From Flavobacterium johnsoniae (lineage in GTDB: Bacteria; Bacteroidota; Bacteroidia; Flavobacteriales; Flavobacteriaceae): 64,000 nt of DNA. The stretch is taken from assembly GCF_001879205.1 (NCBI RefSeq), contig NZ_MLFK01000007.1, forward strand, positions 434,001-498,000, read 5' to 3'. Positions within the stretch are counted from its first letter, which is position 1; the number at the start of each line of letters is the position of its first letter. Below are positions 50,891-59,491 of this stretch, piece by piece. The notes under the pieces were generated by a model that saw only the letters and a list, made by a program, of their open reading frames with translations, was not told the DNA's origin and ran no database searches. A program made the translations under genes and the position numbers.

Positions 50891-52519
50891 TTAAACCTGA
50901 ATAACTCCTAAATTAAAAGGTTTTTGAATTGGAGCATGATTAGCAGCTTCGATTCCGATTGAAATCCATTTTCTTGTGTCCAGCGGATCAATTATAGCGT
51001 CTGTCCATAATCTTGAAGCAGCGTAATACGGAGAAGTCTGCTCGTCGTAACGTGCTTTTATTTTATTGAAAAGTTCAGCTTCTTTAGCCTCATCGATAAT
51101 TTCTCCTTTTGCTTTAAGCGAAGAAGCCTCTATTTGAGCTAAAACTTTCGCAGCTTGTGTGCCGCCCATAACAGCAAGTTCTGCGCTTGGCCAGGCAAAG
51201 ATTAATCTAGGGTCATAGGCTTTTCCGCACATCGCATAATTTCCTGCACCATAAGAATTACCTACAATTACTGTGAATTTTGGTACAACAGAATTGCTTA
51301 CTGCGTTTACCATTTTAGCACCATCTTTAATAATTCCGCCATGTTCCGATTTTGAACCTACCATAAACCCGGTAACGTCTTGCAGGAATACAAGTGGAAT
51401 TTTCTTTTGATTGCAATTGGCAATAAAACGGGTTGCTTTATCAGCGCTGTCAGAATAGATCACGCCTCCAAACTGCATTTCGCCTTTTTTTGTTTTAACT
51501 ACTTTGCGCTGATTGGCTACAATACCAACAGCCCATCCGTCAATTCTGGCGTAACCGGTAATTATAGTCTGGCCGTAACCATCTTTGTAAGCTTCAAATT
51601 CTGAATTATCTACCAAACGATTGATGATTTCCATCATATCGTATTGCTCGTTTCGGGCCTTTGGTAAAATTCCGTAAATGTCATTTGGCTCTAACGCTGG
51701 CTTTAAAGCTTTGATTCGGTTGTAGCCCGCTTTATCATAATCTCCAATCTTATCGACTATACTTTTGATTTTATCTAAAGCATCTTTATCATCTTTCGCT
51801 TTATAATCGGTTACACCCGAAATTTCGCAGTGTGTTGTAGCACCGCCCAAAGTTTCATTGTCTATCGTTTCGCCAATTGCGGCTTTTACCAAATAACTTC
51901 CGGCAAGGAAAATACTGCCGTTTTTGTCTACAATTAAAGCTTCATCGCTCATGATTGGCAGATAAGCACCTCCGGCAACACAGCTTCCCATAACGGCAGC
52001 GATTTGCGTTATTCCCATACTGCTCATTTGCGCATTGTTTCTAAAGATGCGTCCGAAATGTTCTTTATCAGGAAAAATTTCATCCTGCATAGGCAGATAA
52101 ACTCCTGCACTGTCAACCAAATAAATAATCGGAAGTCTGTTTTCCATAGCAATTTCTTGCGCACGAAGATTTTTCTTTCCTGTAATTGGAAACCAGGCTC
52201 CGGCTTTTACAGTCGCATCATTGGCAACCACAATGCATTGTTTTCCTTTGACATACCCTATTTTGACAACAACGCCTCCAGAAGGGCATCCGCCGTGTTC
52301 TGCGTACATTCCTTCTCCGGCAAAACCGCCTATTTCAATACTATTTGAATTTTCATCTAATAAATAAGCGATTCTTTCACGTGCGGTCATTTTTCCTTCG
52401 GAATGTAATTTCTCGATTCGTTTTTCGCCTCCGCCTAATTTTACTTTTGCAAATTTTTGTTTTAGTTCTGAAAGTAATAGTTTATTGTGATCTTCGTTTT
52501 TATTGAAGTTTAAATCCAT
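50891..52519 (-). CDS. acyl-CoA carboxylase beta subunit (methylcrotonyl-CoA carboxylase-like)
   Basis: 542 residues. Carboxyltransferase domains are present: N-terminal ERIAYLLDENSNSIEIGGFA, IIYLVDSAGVYLPMQDEIFP, VMGSCVAGGAYLPIMSDEAL, and C-terminal VGNSYGAGNYAMCGKAYDPR with AVMGGTQAAKVLA. The sequence looks closest to the MCC beta type (leucine degradation) rather than propionyl-CoA carboxylase. The biotin carboxylase/carrier alpha subunit is not in this window. Confidence 0.85.
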   Translation of the reverse strand: MDLNFNKNEDHNKLLLSELKQKFAKVKLGGGEKRIEKLHSEGKMTARERIAYLLDENSNSIEIGGFAGEGMYAEHGGCPSGGVVVKIGYVKGKQCIVVANDATVKAGAWFPITGKKNLRAQEIAMENRLPIIYLVDSAGVYLPMQDEIFPDKEHFGRIFRNNAQMSSMGITQIAAVMGSCVAGGAYLPIMSDEALIVDKNGSIFLAGSYLVKAAIGETIDNETLGGATTHCEISGVTDYKAKDDKDALDKIKSIVDKIGDYDKAGYNRIKALKPALEPNDIYGILPKARNEQYDMMEIINRLVDNSEFEAYKDGYGQTIITGYARIDGWAVGIVANQRKVVKTKKGEMQFGGVIYSDSADKATRFIANCNQKKIPLVFLQDVTGFMVGSKSEHGGIIKDGAKMVNAVSNSVVPKFTVIVGNSYGAGNYAMCGKAYDPRLIFAWPSAELAVMGGTQAAKVLAQIEASSLKAKGEIIDEAKEAELFNKIKARYDEQTSPYYAASRLWTDAIIDPLDTRKWISIGIEAANHAPIQKPFNLGVIQV

Positions 52520-52640
52520 GATATAATATTGATTTTACAAAATAGTGTTGGCTAATTTACAAAATCAATTGAAATAAATTGGTTGCTTTGTGAATTAAGA
52601 AAAAGTTTAAACCAATTATTTTTCTTTAATTTGTTTTTTC

Positions 52641-52654
52641 ATACTAATCAGTAT
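52641..52654. promoter_or_regulatory. TetR operator at its own start
   Basis: ATACTAATCAGTAT is a dyad (ATACT-N4-AGTAT) ending five bases before the tetR ATG. It matches the centre of the palindrome at 53257-53292 in 13 of 14 positions, so autorepression is likely. Confidence 0.7.
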
Positions 52655-52659
52655 TTTTT

Positions 52660-53250
52660 ATGTCAAAAGCTGCAAATACCCGACTTAATATTCTTCATAA
52701 AGCATTTGAGTTGATTTATACCAAAGGTTATCAGACCACGAGCATTGATGAAATAATTGCAACAACTCAGGTTACAAAAGGGGCTTTTTATTACCATTTT
52801 AAAACAAAAGATGAAATGGGCGTTGCTATTATCGAAGAAATTCTAAAACCAACGATGCAGGAACAATTTATAAAACCAACTGAAGCTTCTCAAGACCCAA
52901 TTGAAGATTTTTATAATATGATTTCCTATTTATTGCTTGAAGACCCTTTTTTGCAGGTAAAATATGGATGCCCTGTTGGAAATCTTACGCAGGAAATGAC
53001 CCCATGGAATACAAAGTTTAGTGAAGCCCTGGCTGAATTGGTTGATTTATGGAAAGCGACCATTATAAATTCTATTGAAAAAGGAAAAGAAGCGGGTTTA
53101 ATTCGTAAAGATGTAATTGGCGAACAAGTAGCATTTTTTATCTTATCGGGTTATTGGGGAATACGAAATTTCGGAAAACTTCAAAATGATAATTCCTCTT
53201 ATCTTGTTTATTTAAAGGAGCTTAAGGGATATTTAAATGGCTTGAAATAA
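52660..53250 (+). CDS. TetR/AcrR-family transcriptional regulator
   Basis: 196 residues. The N-terminal HTH is TTSIDEIIATTQVTKGAFYYHF (about residues 25-46), and the C-terminal ligand-binding part is TetR_C-like with YGCPVGNLTQEM. The same operator core appears before this gene and between it and the next genes. I infer that it represses itself and the small membrane-protein operon downstream. Inducer unknown. Confidence 0.85.
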   Translation: MSKAANTRLNILHKAFELIYTKGYQTTSIDEIIATTQVTKGAFYYHFKTKDEMGVAIIEEILKPTMQEQFIKPTEASQDPIEDFYNMISYLLLEDPFLQVKYGCPVGNLTQEMTPWNTKFSEALAELVDLWKATIINSIEKGKEAGLIRKDVIGEQVAFFILSGYWGIRNFGKLQNDNSSYLVYLKELKGYLNGLK

Positions 53251-53256
53251 AATTAT

Positions 53257-53298
53257 TATTTAAAAACATACTAATTAGTATGTTTTTAAATATATTTG
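53257..53298. promoter_or_regulatory. 36-base perfect palindrome (TetR operator) over the promoter of the membrane operon
   Basis: Positions 53257-53292 are perfectly self-complementary (18-base arms, centre between 53274 and 53275) and contain ATACTAATTAGTAT. The -7 box TATATTTG (53291-53298) overlaps its right edge, and the -33 region falls within it, so a bound repressor would exclude polymerase. Seven bases after the tetR stop, the A-rich left and T-rich right flanks also make it a plausible terminator for tetR. Confidence 0.75.
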
Positions 53299-53319
53299 CA
53301 TTGTCTTAATCAAAAAACA

Positions 53320-53778
53320 ATGTATCAAACTCTTTTAGAATGCCATTCTTTTATAAGATGGTTTGTATTAGTAAGCTTGTTATATTCTATTTATACAGCT
53401 TACAAAGGTTATTCTCAAAAACTTCCTTTTACTAAAAAAAATAACCTTCTCCGTCACTGGACGGCAACAATTGCCCATATCCAGCTTGTTTTTGGAATAT
53501 TGGTTTATGTACAAAGCCCTATTGTGAAATATTTCTGGAAAAACTTTAAAGAAGCGATTCAAAATTTGGATGCTTCATTCTTCGGAATTATTCATATTGT
53601 CTTAATGCTGCTTGCCATAGTTATCATTACCATTGGCTCTGCTTTAGCCAAAAGAAAACTTTCTGATGAGCAAAAGTTTAGAACCATGTTTGTTTGGTTT
53701 TCTATTGCCTTAGTTATCATTTTTATTGCCATTCCGTGGCCATTTTCACCTATTGCCAACCGACCTTACTTTAGATAA
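53320..53778 (+). CDS. hypothetical four-helix membrane protein
   Basis: 152 residues from ATG 53320; the longer frame starts inside the -7 box. There are four transmembrane helices with several histidines in or near them (LLECHSFIRW, LLRHWTATIAHIQLVFG, FGIIHIVLML), a pattern that could bind heme b, although a cytochrome assignment is unproven. It is first in a three-gene unit with a DUF3817 gene two bases downstream, under the TetR operator. Confidence 0.7.
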   Translation: MYQTLLECHSFIRWFVLVSLLYSIYTAYKGYSQKLPFTKKNNLLRHWTATIAHIQLVFGILVYVQSPIVKYFWKNFKEAIQNLDASFFGIIHIVLMLLAIVIITIGSALAKRKLSDEQKFRTMFVWFSIALVIIFIAIPWPFSPIANRPYFR

Positions 53779-53780
53779 TT

Positions 53781-54092
53781 ATGAAAAATTTATTGCAGAC
53801 AAATACCGGAAGATTGCGAATCATTGGATTTTTAGAAGGAACTTCACTTTTAATTTTGCTTTTTATAGCAATGCCAATGAAATATATTTTTGAAATGCCC
53901 TTTTTAACCCGGCCGATAGGAACGGTTCACGGGGCTTTATTTCTTCTTTTTATTTTTAATACACTGAGTGTTGGAGTAGAGCAGAACTGGAAATTTAAAA
54001 ACACTACATGGAAAGTGCTTTTGGCCTGTGTGATTCCGTTTGGAACTTTTTATATTGATTCTAAGATTTTAAGCAAAATTAAAAACGATTAA
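53781..54092 (+). CDS. DUF3817 membrane protein
   Basis: 103 residues. The DUF3817 pattern is clear: LRIIGFLEGTSLLILLFIAM, RPIGTVHGALFLLF and a third helix ending VIPFGTFYIDSKIL. In many bacteria this domain is fused or next to transporters; role unknown. It starts two bases after the preceding gene. Confidence 0.8.
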   Translation: MKNLLQTNTGRLRIIGFLEGTSLLILLFIAMPMKYIFEMPFLTRPIGTVHGALFLLFIFNTLSVGVEQNWKFKNTTWKVLLACVIPFGTFYIDSKILSKIKND

Positions 54093-54097
54093 AAGCC

Positions 54098-54304
54098 ATG
54101 GTTTTTGTATTCAAAACAAATGTTGACAGCATTTCGAAAGTGAAAAAAGTGACTCCTAAATTGAATAGGTTATTTCCAAATTCAAAGTGGAATTTTGATC
54201 TTGAAGATTGTGATAATATTCTGCGATTGGAATGTAAAGATGATATTATCGAAAAAGTTGTTTTTTTGATGAAAGTTATTGGCTTTGAGTGTGAAGCTTT
54301 ATAA
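54098..54304 (+). CDS. small HMA-like protein lacking metal-binding cysteines
   Basis: 68 residues beginning VFVFKTNVDSISKVKKVTPK. The beta-alpha-beta spacing and KWNFDLEDCDNILRLEC with IIEKVVFLMKVIGFECEAL resemble a ferredoxin-like HMA fold, but the CxxC metal site is absent at the first loop. It starts six bases after DUF3817 and is followed by a strong terminator, closing the TetR-controlled unit. Confidence 0.65.
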   Translation: MVFVFKTNVDSISKVKKVTPKLNRLFPNSKWNFDLEDCDNILRLECKDDIIEKVVFLMKVIGFECEAL

Positions 54305-54310
54305 AAACAA

Positions 54311-54342
54311 AAAAACATTCACCGCGGTGAATGTTTTTTTTA
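54311..54342. terminator. bidirectional terminator (perfect 14-base stem)
   Basis: AAAAACATTCACCG (54311-54324) pairs with the directly adjoining 54325-54338, followed by more T. It ends the DUF3817 unit and the convergent lpxD gene. Confidence 0.85.
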
Positions 54343-54359
54343 TCTCAATTAGGTTTGAA

Positions 54360-55358
54360 TTATTTTTTAGGAGCGCAAGCCATTCTTTTAAGTGTTGCCC
54401 ATTGTTTTAGAGCATCACGTGCTTCAACAGCAGGGTAGCCCAGCATTGTTTTACCTGCAGGAACATCACCAATAACACCAGATCCGGCTCCAATTACAGC
54501 ACCATCTCCAATACTGGTATGATCTTTTATCGAGGCGCTTCCGCCAATGATAACACCGTTTCCTAAAGTTACAGAACCCGCTAAGCCGCTGTTTCCTGCC
54601 ATAATACAGAATCTTCCCAGTTTGCTGTTATGTCCAATTTGAACCAAGTTATCAATTTTACAGCCGTCGCCTAAAATTGTAGAACTGAATTTTCCGCGGT
54701 CAACGCATGAATTCGCTCCAATTTCAACTCCGTTGCCAATAATTACATTTCCAATTTGTGGAATTTTAACCAAACCTTTTTCAGTACAGGGGCGAAATCC
54801 AAAACCATCAGCGCCAATTGTTGCATTTGGGTGAATAATACAATCGCTTCCAATATGACAACGCTCACGAATAACTGTTCCAGACCAAATAATAGTATTT
54901 TTTCCGATAGTACATTCATCCAAAATAGTCACATTTGGATAAATAGTAGCATTAGCGCCAATTTCAACTTTTGGTCCAATATAACAACCGGCACCAATTT
55001 TAGCACCGTCGCCAATTACAGCAGTTTCGTCGATAGTGGCTGTTCTATGAATGTTATTATGAAATATTGGAGTAGGAGGGGCAAAAAGGGCGAGGATTTG
55101 TGACATGGCCAAATCGGCATTTTTTACTTTAATAAAAGCGCGATTTTCTCCGGGTTCAATCGAAATATCTTCATTCACAACTGCAATTGAAGCGTTTGAT
55201 GTCGACCAGTATTTTTCGTATTTTTTATTTCCTATAAAAGAAATCTCTGAAGTTGTAGCTTTTTCTAATTGCTCTGTTGCGGTAATGCTTTGCGAAGTTG
55301 TGCCGTAAATTACGCCATTAATTACTTCATTAATTTCTTGAATTGAATAGGATTTCAT
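54360..55358 (-). CDS. lpxD: UDP-3-O-acylglucosamine N-acyltransferase
   Basis: 332 residues from ATG 55358; a TTG two codons earlier is unnecessary. The N-terminal uridine-binding domain (ISFIGNKKYEKYW) is followed by many hexapeptide repeats and the catalytic histidine in LVQIGHNSKLGRF. GADGFGFRP is also typical of LpxD. It adds the second hydroxyacyl chain in lipid A synthesis using acyl-ACP. It is a lone gene, not in the lpxC-fabZ-lpxA order, so it may be an additional lpxD copy. Confidence 0.88.
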   Translation of the reverse strand: MKSYSIQEINEVINGVIYGTTSQSITATEQLEKATTSEISFIGNKKYEKYWSTSNASIAVVNEDISIEPGENRAFIKVKNADLAMSQILALFAPPTPIFHNNIHRTATIDETAVIGDGAKIGAGCYIGPKVEIGANATIYPNVTILDECTIGKNTIIWSGTVIRERCHIGSDCIIHPNATIGADGFGFRPCTEKGLVKIPQIGNVIIGNGVEIGANSCVDRGKFSSTILGDGCKIDNLVQIGHNSKLGRFCIMAGNSGLAGSVTLGNGVIIGGSASIKDHTSIGDGAVIGAGSGVIGDVPAGKTMLGYPAVEARDALKQWATLKRMACAPKK

Positions 55359-55650
55359 TGACAATTTTTAATCGACTTAAGGTTAATTTTTGCCAAATAA
55401 AATAAAATAGATTTTAATTACCTAATAAATTTTTCATGTTTCTTAATAAATATTTAAAATAGAAGTCTAAATATTACAAAATTAACATTTTAACTATTAA
55501 TTTACTGAGAGGTTTTTAATAAATAGAATTGCTGAGACTGCATTTTTGACTGAATAATCCTAGATATCACTGCTTGAAAATAAATAATTTAATTGATAAG
55601 TCTTAGCTTACATTTGTTTTGTTAATTGTTTCGTTTAGTGAAGCTTAAAA
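55359..55650. other. AT-rich intergenic stretch without genes
   Basis: About 290 bases between the lpxD start and the msrB terminator. Very AT-rich; no reading frame, tRNA-like fold or word repeat is seen. It probably holds the lpxD promoter, though no clean TAnnTTTG box is visible. Confidence 0.5.
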
Positions 55651-55684
55651 AAAAGCGATTCACTTAAAAAAGGAATCGCTTTTA
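55651..55684 (-). terminator. msrB terminator
   Basis: AAAAGCGATTC (55651-55661) pairs with GAATCGCTTTT (55673-55683), with A/T runs on both sides, directly downstream of the msrB stop. Confidence 0.8.
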
Positions 55685-55687
55685 TGA

Positions 55688-56134
55688 TTATTCTTTGATT
55701 TTTGATAATGACACTGCATTAATACAATATCGTAAACCGCTTGGCGGCGGCCCGTCTGGAAATACATGGCCCAAATGTGCCTCGCATACATTGCATACCA
55801 CCTCAACACGAATCATTCCGTATGATTTATCCGCGTGATATCCTACAGCATTTTCTTTAATTGGCTGTGTAAATGAAGGCCATCCTGTTCCTGATTCAAA
55901 TTTTTCGCTTGCATCAAAAAGAACCGTACCGCAGCACTTGCATTCATAAATACCAGGATCAAATAAACTGCATAATTCAGAGCTGAAAGATCTTTCAGTT
56001 CCTTTTAAACGAGTTACCTGATATTCTTCAGGAGTTAAAAGCTGCTTCCATTCTTCATCCGTTTTCTCCACTTTTTTATCCGGAGTCGGATTTCCTTTAT
56101 TTGTAAAATGAATTACATCTGCCCATTTTATCAT
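55688..56134 (-). CDS. msrB: peptide-methionine (R)-S-oxide reductase
   Basis: 148 residues from ATG 56134; the 16 extra residues of the longer frame (ETSNLKPQT...) are translated intergenic repeat. Zinc cysteines are in YECKCCGTVLFD and CNVCEAHLGHVF, and the catalytic cysteine in GLRYCINAVSL. It repairs oxidised methionine (R isomer) using thioredoxin. Soluble, with no signal peptide, so cytosolic. Confidence 0.92.
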   Translation of the reverse strand: MIKWADVIHFTNKGNPTPDKKVEKTDEEWKQLLTPEEYQVTRLKGTERSFSSELCSLFDPGIYECKCCGTVLFDASEKFESGTGWPSFTQPIKENAVGYHADKSYGMIRVEVVCNVCEAHLGHVFPDGPPPSGLRYCINAVSLSKIKE

Positions 56135-56144
56135 AACTTGTTTT

Positions 56145-56240
56145 TTAGTTTGAGGTTTCAAGTTTGAGGTTTCAGGTTTCAAGTTTACTGTGCCTGTAAA
56201 CTGCGACTGGATACTAATAAACTGAATACTAGTAAACTGA
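56145..56240. repeat. Intergenic word repeats (TTTGAGGTTTCAAG and CTGNATACTNNTAAACTG)
   Basis: Tandem copies of GAGGTTTCAAGTTT-type words (56151-56185) are followed by two near copies of CTG-x-ATACT-xx-TAAACTG (about 56207-56238). It fills the gap between prfB and msrB and has no coding content. It belongs to the same general class as the other word-like repeats in this window. Confidence 0.65.
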
Positions 56241-56245
56241 AAACT

Positions 56246-57344
56246 TTATTCTTCCTCCTTCTGTCCCATCATCATTAGATAGGCTTTTAGGAAAGCATCT
56301 ATATTTCCGTTCATTACACCATCGACATCGCTGGTTTCGTAGCCTGTACGAACGTCTTTTACCAGTTTATAAGGCTGCATTACGTAATTACGAATTTGCG
56401 AACCCCATTCGATTTTCATTTTTCCGGCCTCAATGTCAGCACGCTGTGCTTGTTGTTTCTTCAATTCAATTTCATACAATTGAGAGCGAAGCATTTGCAT
56501 GGCACGTTGTCGGTTATCTTGCTGCGATCTCGTTTCAGAACACTGAATCTGGATTCCGGTTGGTTTGTGAACCAATTGAACTTTGGTTTCAACCTTATTT
56601 ACATTCTGTCCTCCGGCACCGCTTGAGCGAGAAGTTGTAATTTCGATATCAGCAGGGTTAATGTCGATTTCGATACTGTCATCAACAAGAGGATAAACGT
56701 AAACAGATACAAATGACGTATGACGTTTAGCGTTACTGTCAAAAGGAGAGATTCTAACCAGACGATGAACTCCGTTTTCTCCTTTTAAATATCCAAACGA
56801 ATAATCGCCTTCAAACTCTAATGTCACGGTTTTAATACCAGCGACATCACCTTCCTGAAAGTTAAGTTCCTTTATTTTATAACCATAACTTTCTCCCCAC
56901 ATCATGTACATACGCATGAGCATTCCTGCCCAATCGCAGCTTTCGGTTCCTCCGGCTCCTGCAGTAATTTGTACTACTGCGCTTAGACTATCGCCTTCGT
57001 CAGAAAGCATGTTCTTAAATTCGATGTTTTCAATATGCGATTGTGTCACATTATATTGCTCATCCAATTCTTCTGCAGAAAGTTCTCCTTCTTTATAAAA
57101 ATCATAAGCAAGCTGTAATTCATCTGTTAGTGAGACAGCTTTGTCATAATCTTCAATCCATTTTTTCTTGTTTCGAAGATTTTTCACAATGTTTTCCGCT
57201 TCTTTTGGATTGTTCCAAAAATCAGGAGCAAAAGTTTTTTCTTCTTCGTTTGCAATTTCGATTAGCTTGGCATCAACGTCAAAGATACCTCCTCAACGCA
57301 CCAAGGCGCTCCACAATACCTTTTACTTGTTCGGCTGTTGTCAT
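56246..57344 (-). CDS. prfB: peptide chain release factor 2 (programmed +1 frameshift)
   Basis: The gene starts at ATG 57344 and reads 21 codons to an in-frame TGA (57281-57279). It continues after a +1 shift from 57280 to 56246, giving 365 residues. Release-factor motifs are present: SPF anticodon-like tripeptide in RISPFDSN and GGQ in [13 protein letters not shown]2 terminates at UGA and UAA, and here it controls its own level through the UGA in its early reading frame. The longest unshifted frame alone would miss the first about 52 residues. Confidence 0.93.
57278..57293 (-). other. prfB programmed frameshift site
   Basis: On the minus strand AGGAGG (57293-57288), then TAT, slippery CTT (57284-57282), stop TGA (57281-57279) and C (57278). 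The distance from the Shine-Dalgarno-like AGGAGG to CTT-TGA-C is the classical prfB arrangement. It is notable in a phylum that rarely uses Shine-Dalgarno for initiation. Confidence 0.93.
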
Positions 57345-57360
57345 AAATTAATAAGTAGTT

Positions 57361-57445
57361 TTTATGTTTTTTGTAGATATTACGTTAATTTAGGTTGAAA
57401 ACTAATGCGTAATTTCGTTATACAAAAATAAGATTTAGTTTTTAG
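57361..57445. repeat. First copy of a promoter-like direct repeat
   Basis: Contains GATATTACGTTAATTTAGGTTG (here 57375-57396) and a later GCGTAATTTCG...AAGAT-TAG-TTTT stretch. Both blocks recur in the same order and orientation at 59364-59490. Here the -7-like box reads TAATTTCG, one base off the working TAATTTTG in the second copy, so this copy may be a decayed promoter. Confidence 0.65.
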
Positions 57446-57502
57446 AATACAGCAATTAATTTACTCAACAGAAAAGAAGGAAAAAAACTTCAGGAATAGT
57501 TT

Positions 57503-58368
57503 ATGGATAATCTCAGTAAATATGATCTTCATAAAAATGATTTTTCAAAATTGCATTTTGAAGTAAACGATGCAAAACCTTATTTGTTAAAAAATCTGGA
57601 CCATGCTGTAGTACCTCATCGACATAGTTTTATCAAATTATTTGGTTTAAAAATGCTGGAAGACATTATGTAGACTACGAAATCATTAATCATTCTGAAA
57701 ACACAGTTTTTTTTATCAATACAAATCAAATTCATTATTTCTGTACAGATTCCATAAATGAAGGGGTTTTGTTTCATTTTAATGATTATTTTATTTCGCA
57801 GTTTAATCCGGAATTTTTGGAGCGGTTTTCATTATCTATTTTTAATGAAATAGGCAAACCATGTTTAAATCTTTCAGAATCCGAAATAGAACGATTTGAT
57901 GTTTTTAGTAAATTTATTGAAGAAGAAATAAAAGGAAATGATGTTTTTATGAGAGAAGAAGTTTATTCTGTTTTTACAAGTTTACTTTTCTTAATTGAGC
58001 GTTTAAAAAGTAAAGAAACAAAAATTGATTTTAATTTGAATTTAGATTTTAAGCTGGCTTACTCATTTAAAGAGGAAGTGTATAAAAACAAGCAGTCTTT
58101 TTATAATATCGATTTTTATAGTAATCTGCTTCATACCAACAATAAAAAGCTTACCAGTGTTGTAAAACAATATTTAGGAAATACACCAGTCAATATTATT
58201 ACCTCGATTAAAATATTAGAAGCAAAAAGAAGATTGGCTAACGGAAAATTCTCTATTCAGGAAATTGCCTATGATTTAGGTTTTGATCAGCCGACTTATT
58301 TTACAAAATACTTTAAGAAAGCCACCGGAATTACTCCAAAGGAATTTCAATCTTCGATATTTCTTTAA
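57503..58368 (+). pseudogene. AraC-family regulator broken by a one-base deletion
   Basis: Frame 1 opens at ATG 57503 (NLSKYDLHKNDFSKLHFEV, later VPHRHSF) and hits TAG near 57670. Adding one T to the T4 run at 57628-57631 restores SFYQIIWFKNAGRHYVDYEI and joins the downstream frame. The repaired length is 288 codons, normal for the family. The C-terminal AraC HTH (IQEIAYDLGFDQPTYFTKYF, ATGITPKEFQ) is intact. Either a real recent mutation, a homopolymer phase switch, or a sequencing error. Confidence 0.85.
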
Positions 58369-58447
58369 AATACCATTTAATGCCTCGATTTTACCATTTT
58401 AAATGATTAAATAAAGGGAATTTTGCCTTGTTAATTTAAACTACAAA

Positions 58448-59206
58448 ATGATGAAATCACAAGCATTAATATTAGGCGGAACGACCGGAATGGGCAAAGC
58501 TTCTGCAATGTTATTATTACAGCAAAACATAGAAGTAATTATTGTTGGCAGGGCCGATAAGAATTTAGAAACAACAAAGAAAGAATTAGAATCTTTTGGA
58601 ACTGTAAAAACGGCTGGACTTGATTTATTAAATGAAAATCAAACAGTTGATTTTTCTAATTCTTTAAAAACAATAGCTCCAAATTTAAAATATCTGATAA
58701 ATGCAGCGGGATATTTTAGTCCAAAACCATTTTTAGAGCATACAAGGCAAGATTTTGATGTCTATCATAACTTTAATAAAAGCTTTTTCTTTATCACTCA
58801 GTCTGCTGTTAATATTATGAAAGAAAATGGAGGAGGCTCGATTGTAAATATTGGTTCAATGTGGGCAAAACAAGCTATAAAAGCAACCCCGTCTTCAGCC
58901 TATTCTATGGCAAAAGCAGGATTACATAGTTTAACACAGCATTTGGCAATGGAACTGGCAGATTTTAATATCAGGGTAAATGCAGTTTCTCCCGCGGTTG
59001 TTGTTACGCCTATTTATGGTTCATTTATTGAAGAAGCTAAAATAGAAGAAACCTTGCAGGACTTTAATAGTTTTCACCCTATTGGGCGTGTTGGAAAACC
59101 TGAAGATATTGCAAAAACGATTTGTTTTCTATTATCTGATGAAGCTTCCTGGGTGACCGGAGCTGTATGGGATGTTGACGGAGGTGTCATGGCTGGAAGA
59201 AATTAA
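58448..59206 (+). CDS. short-chain dehydrogenase/reductase
   Basis: 252 residues. The NAD(P)-binding site is [11 protein letters not shown], a diverged form of the usual TGxxxGxG. The catalytic Ser is in VNIGSMWA and Tyr-x3-Lys in [12 protein letters not shown]. The C-terminal end [13 protein letters not shown] is typical. It follows the broken AraC gene by 79 bases on the same strand and was probably its target gene. Substrate unknown. Confidence 0.85.
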   Translation: MMKSQALILGGTTGMGKASAMLLLQQNIEVIIVGRADKNLETTKKELESFGTVKTAGLDLLNENQTVDFSNSLKTIAPNLKYLINAAGYFSPKPFLEHTRQDFDVYHNFNKSFFFITQSAVNIMKENGGGSIVNIGSMWAKQAIKATPSSAYSMAKAGLHSLTQHLAMELADFNIRVNAVSPAVVVTPIYGSFIEEAKIEETLQDFNSFHPIGRVGKPEDIAKTICFLLSDEASWVTGAVWDVDGGVMAGRN

Positions 59207-59222
59207 TTTTAAGGGTAATGAT

Positions 59223-59262
59223 AAAAAAAGAGTTTTTCATGAATTTGAAAGACTCTTTTTTT
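59223..59262 (+). terminator. terminator after the reductase
   Basis: 17-base arms (59223-59239 and 59246-59262) pair except for one G-T position, with A-runs and T-runs outside. Confidence 0.8.
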
Positions 59263-59363
59263 TTATAAAACATTGAATCTGTATGGACTAACAATTCTTG
59301 ATAGGGATGAAGAATATCATCTTAAAATTGTAAATATTTTTTTGAATTATTAATTCTATTTTT

Positions 59364-59490
59364 ATATGTTTTTTATAAATATTACGTTAATTTGGTTGTA
59401 TAGTAATTGACAAGTTAAAATTTATTAAAACTTGCGATCAATAACTAACAGTAATACGTAATTTTGCTGTCCAAAAAAGATATAGTTTTA
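59364..59490. repeat. Second copy of the promoter-like direct repeat
   Basis: Shares the block TATTACGTTAATTT-GGTTG (about 59388-59398) and a later CGTAATTT...AAGAT-TAGTTTT block with 57361-57445, with about 40 extra bases between the blocks. The second block carries a perfect -7 box, so this copy works as the threonine aldolase promoter. The region 59263-59363 holds nothing else recognisable. Confidence 0.65.
59459..59466 (+). promoter_or_regulatory. -7 promoter box TAATTTTG of the threonine aldolase gene
   Basis: TAnnTTTG match 25 bases before the ATG at 59492, inside the second copy of the direct repeat. Confidence 0.6.
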
Positions 59491-59491
59491 T

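Noticed and set aside
53257..53292. Fnr-type site within the TetR palindrome
   Set aside because: It lacks the TGA-N6-TCA core; the ATACT/AGTAT core matches the site before tetR instead.
56135..56182. Longer msrB start
   Set aside because: The added residues are translated from the intergenic word repeat.
57278..57344. prfB as a broken gene or assembly error
   Set aside because: The AGGAGG-TAT-CTT-TGA-C context is the known programmed frameshift signal, so the interruption is functional.
57361..59490. Insertion sequence or transposon carrying the AraC-reductase pair
   Set aside because: No transposase and no terminal inverted repeats; only two related direct blocks, so reported as a cassette hypothesis instead.
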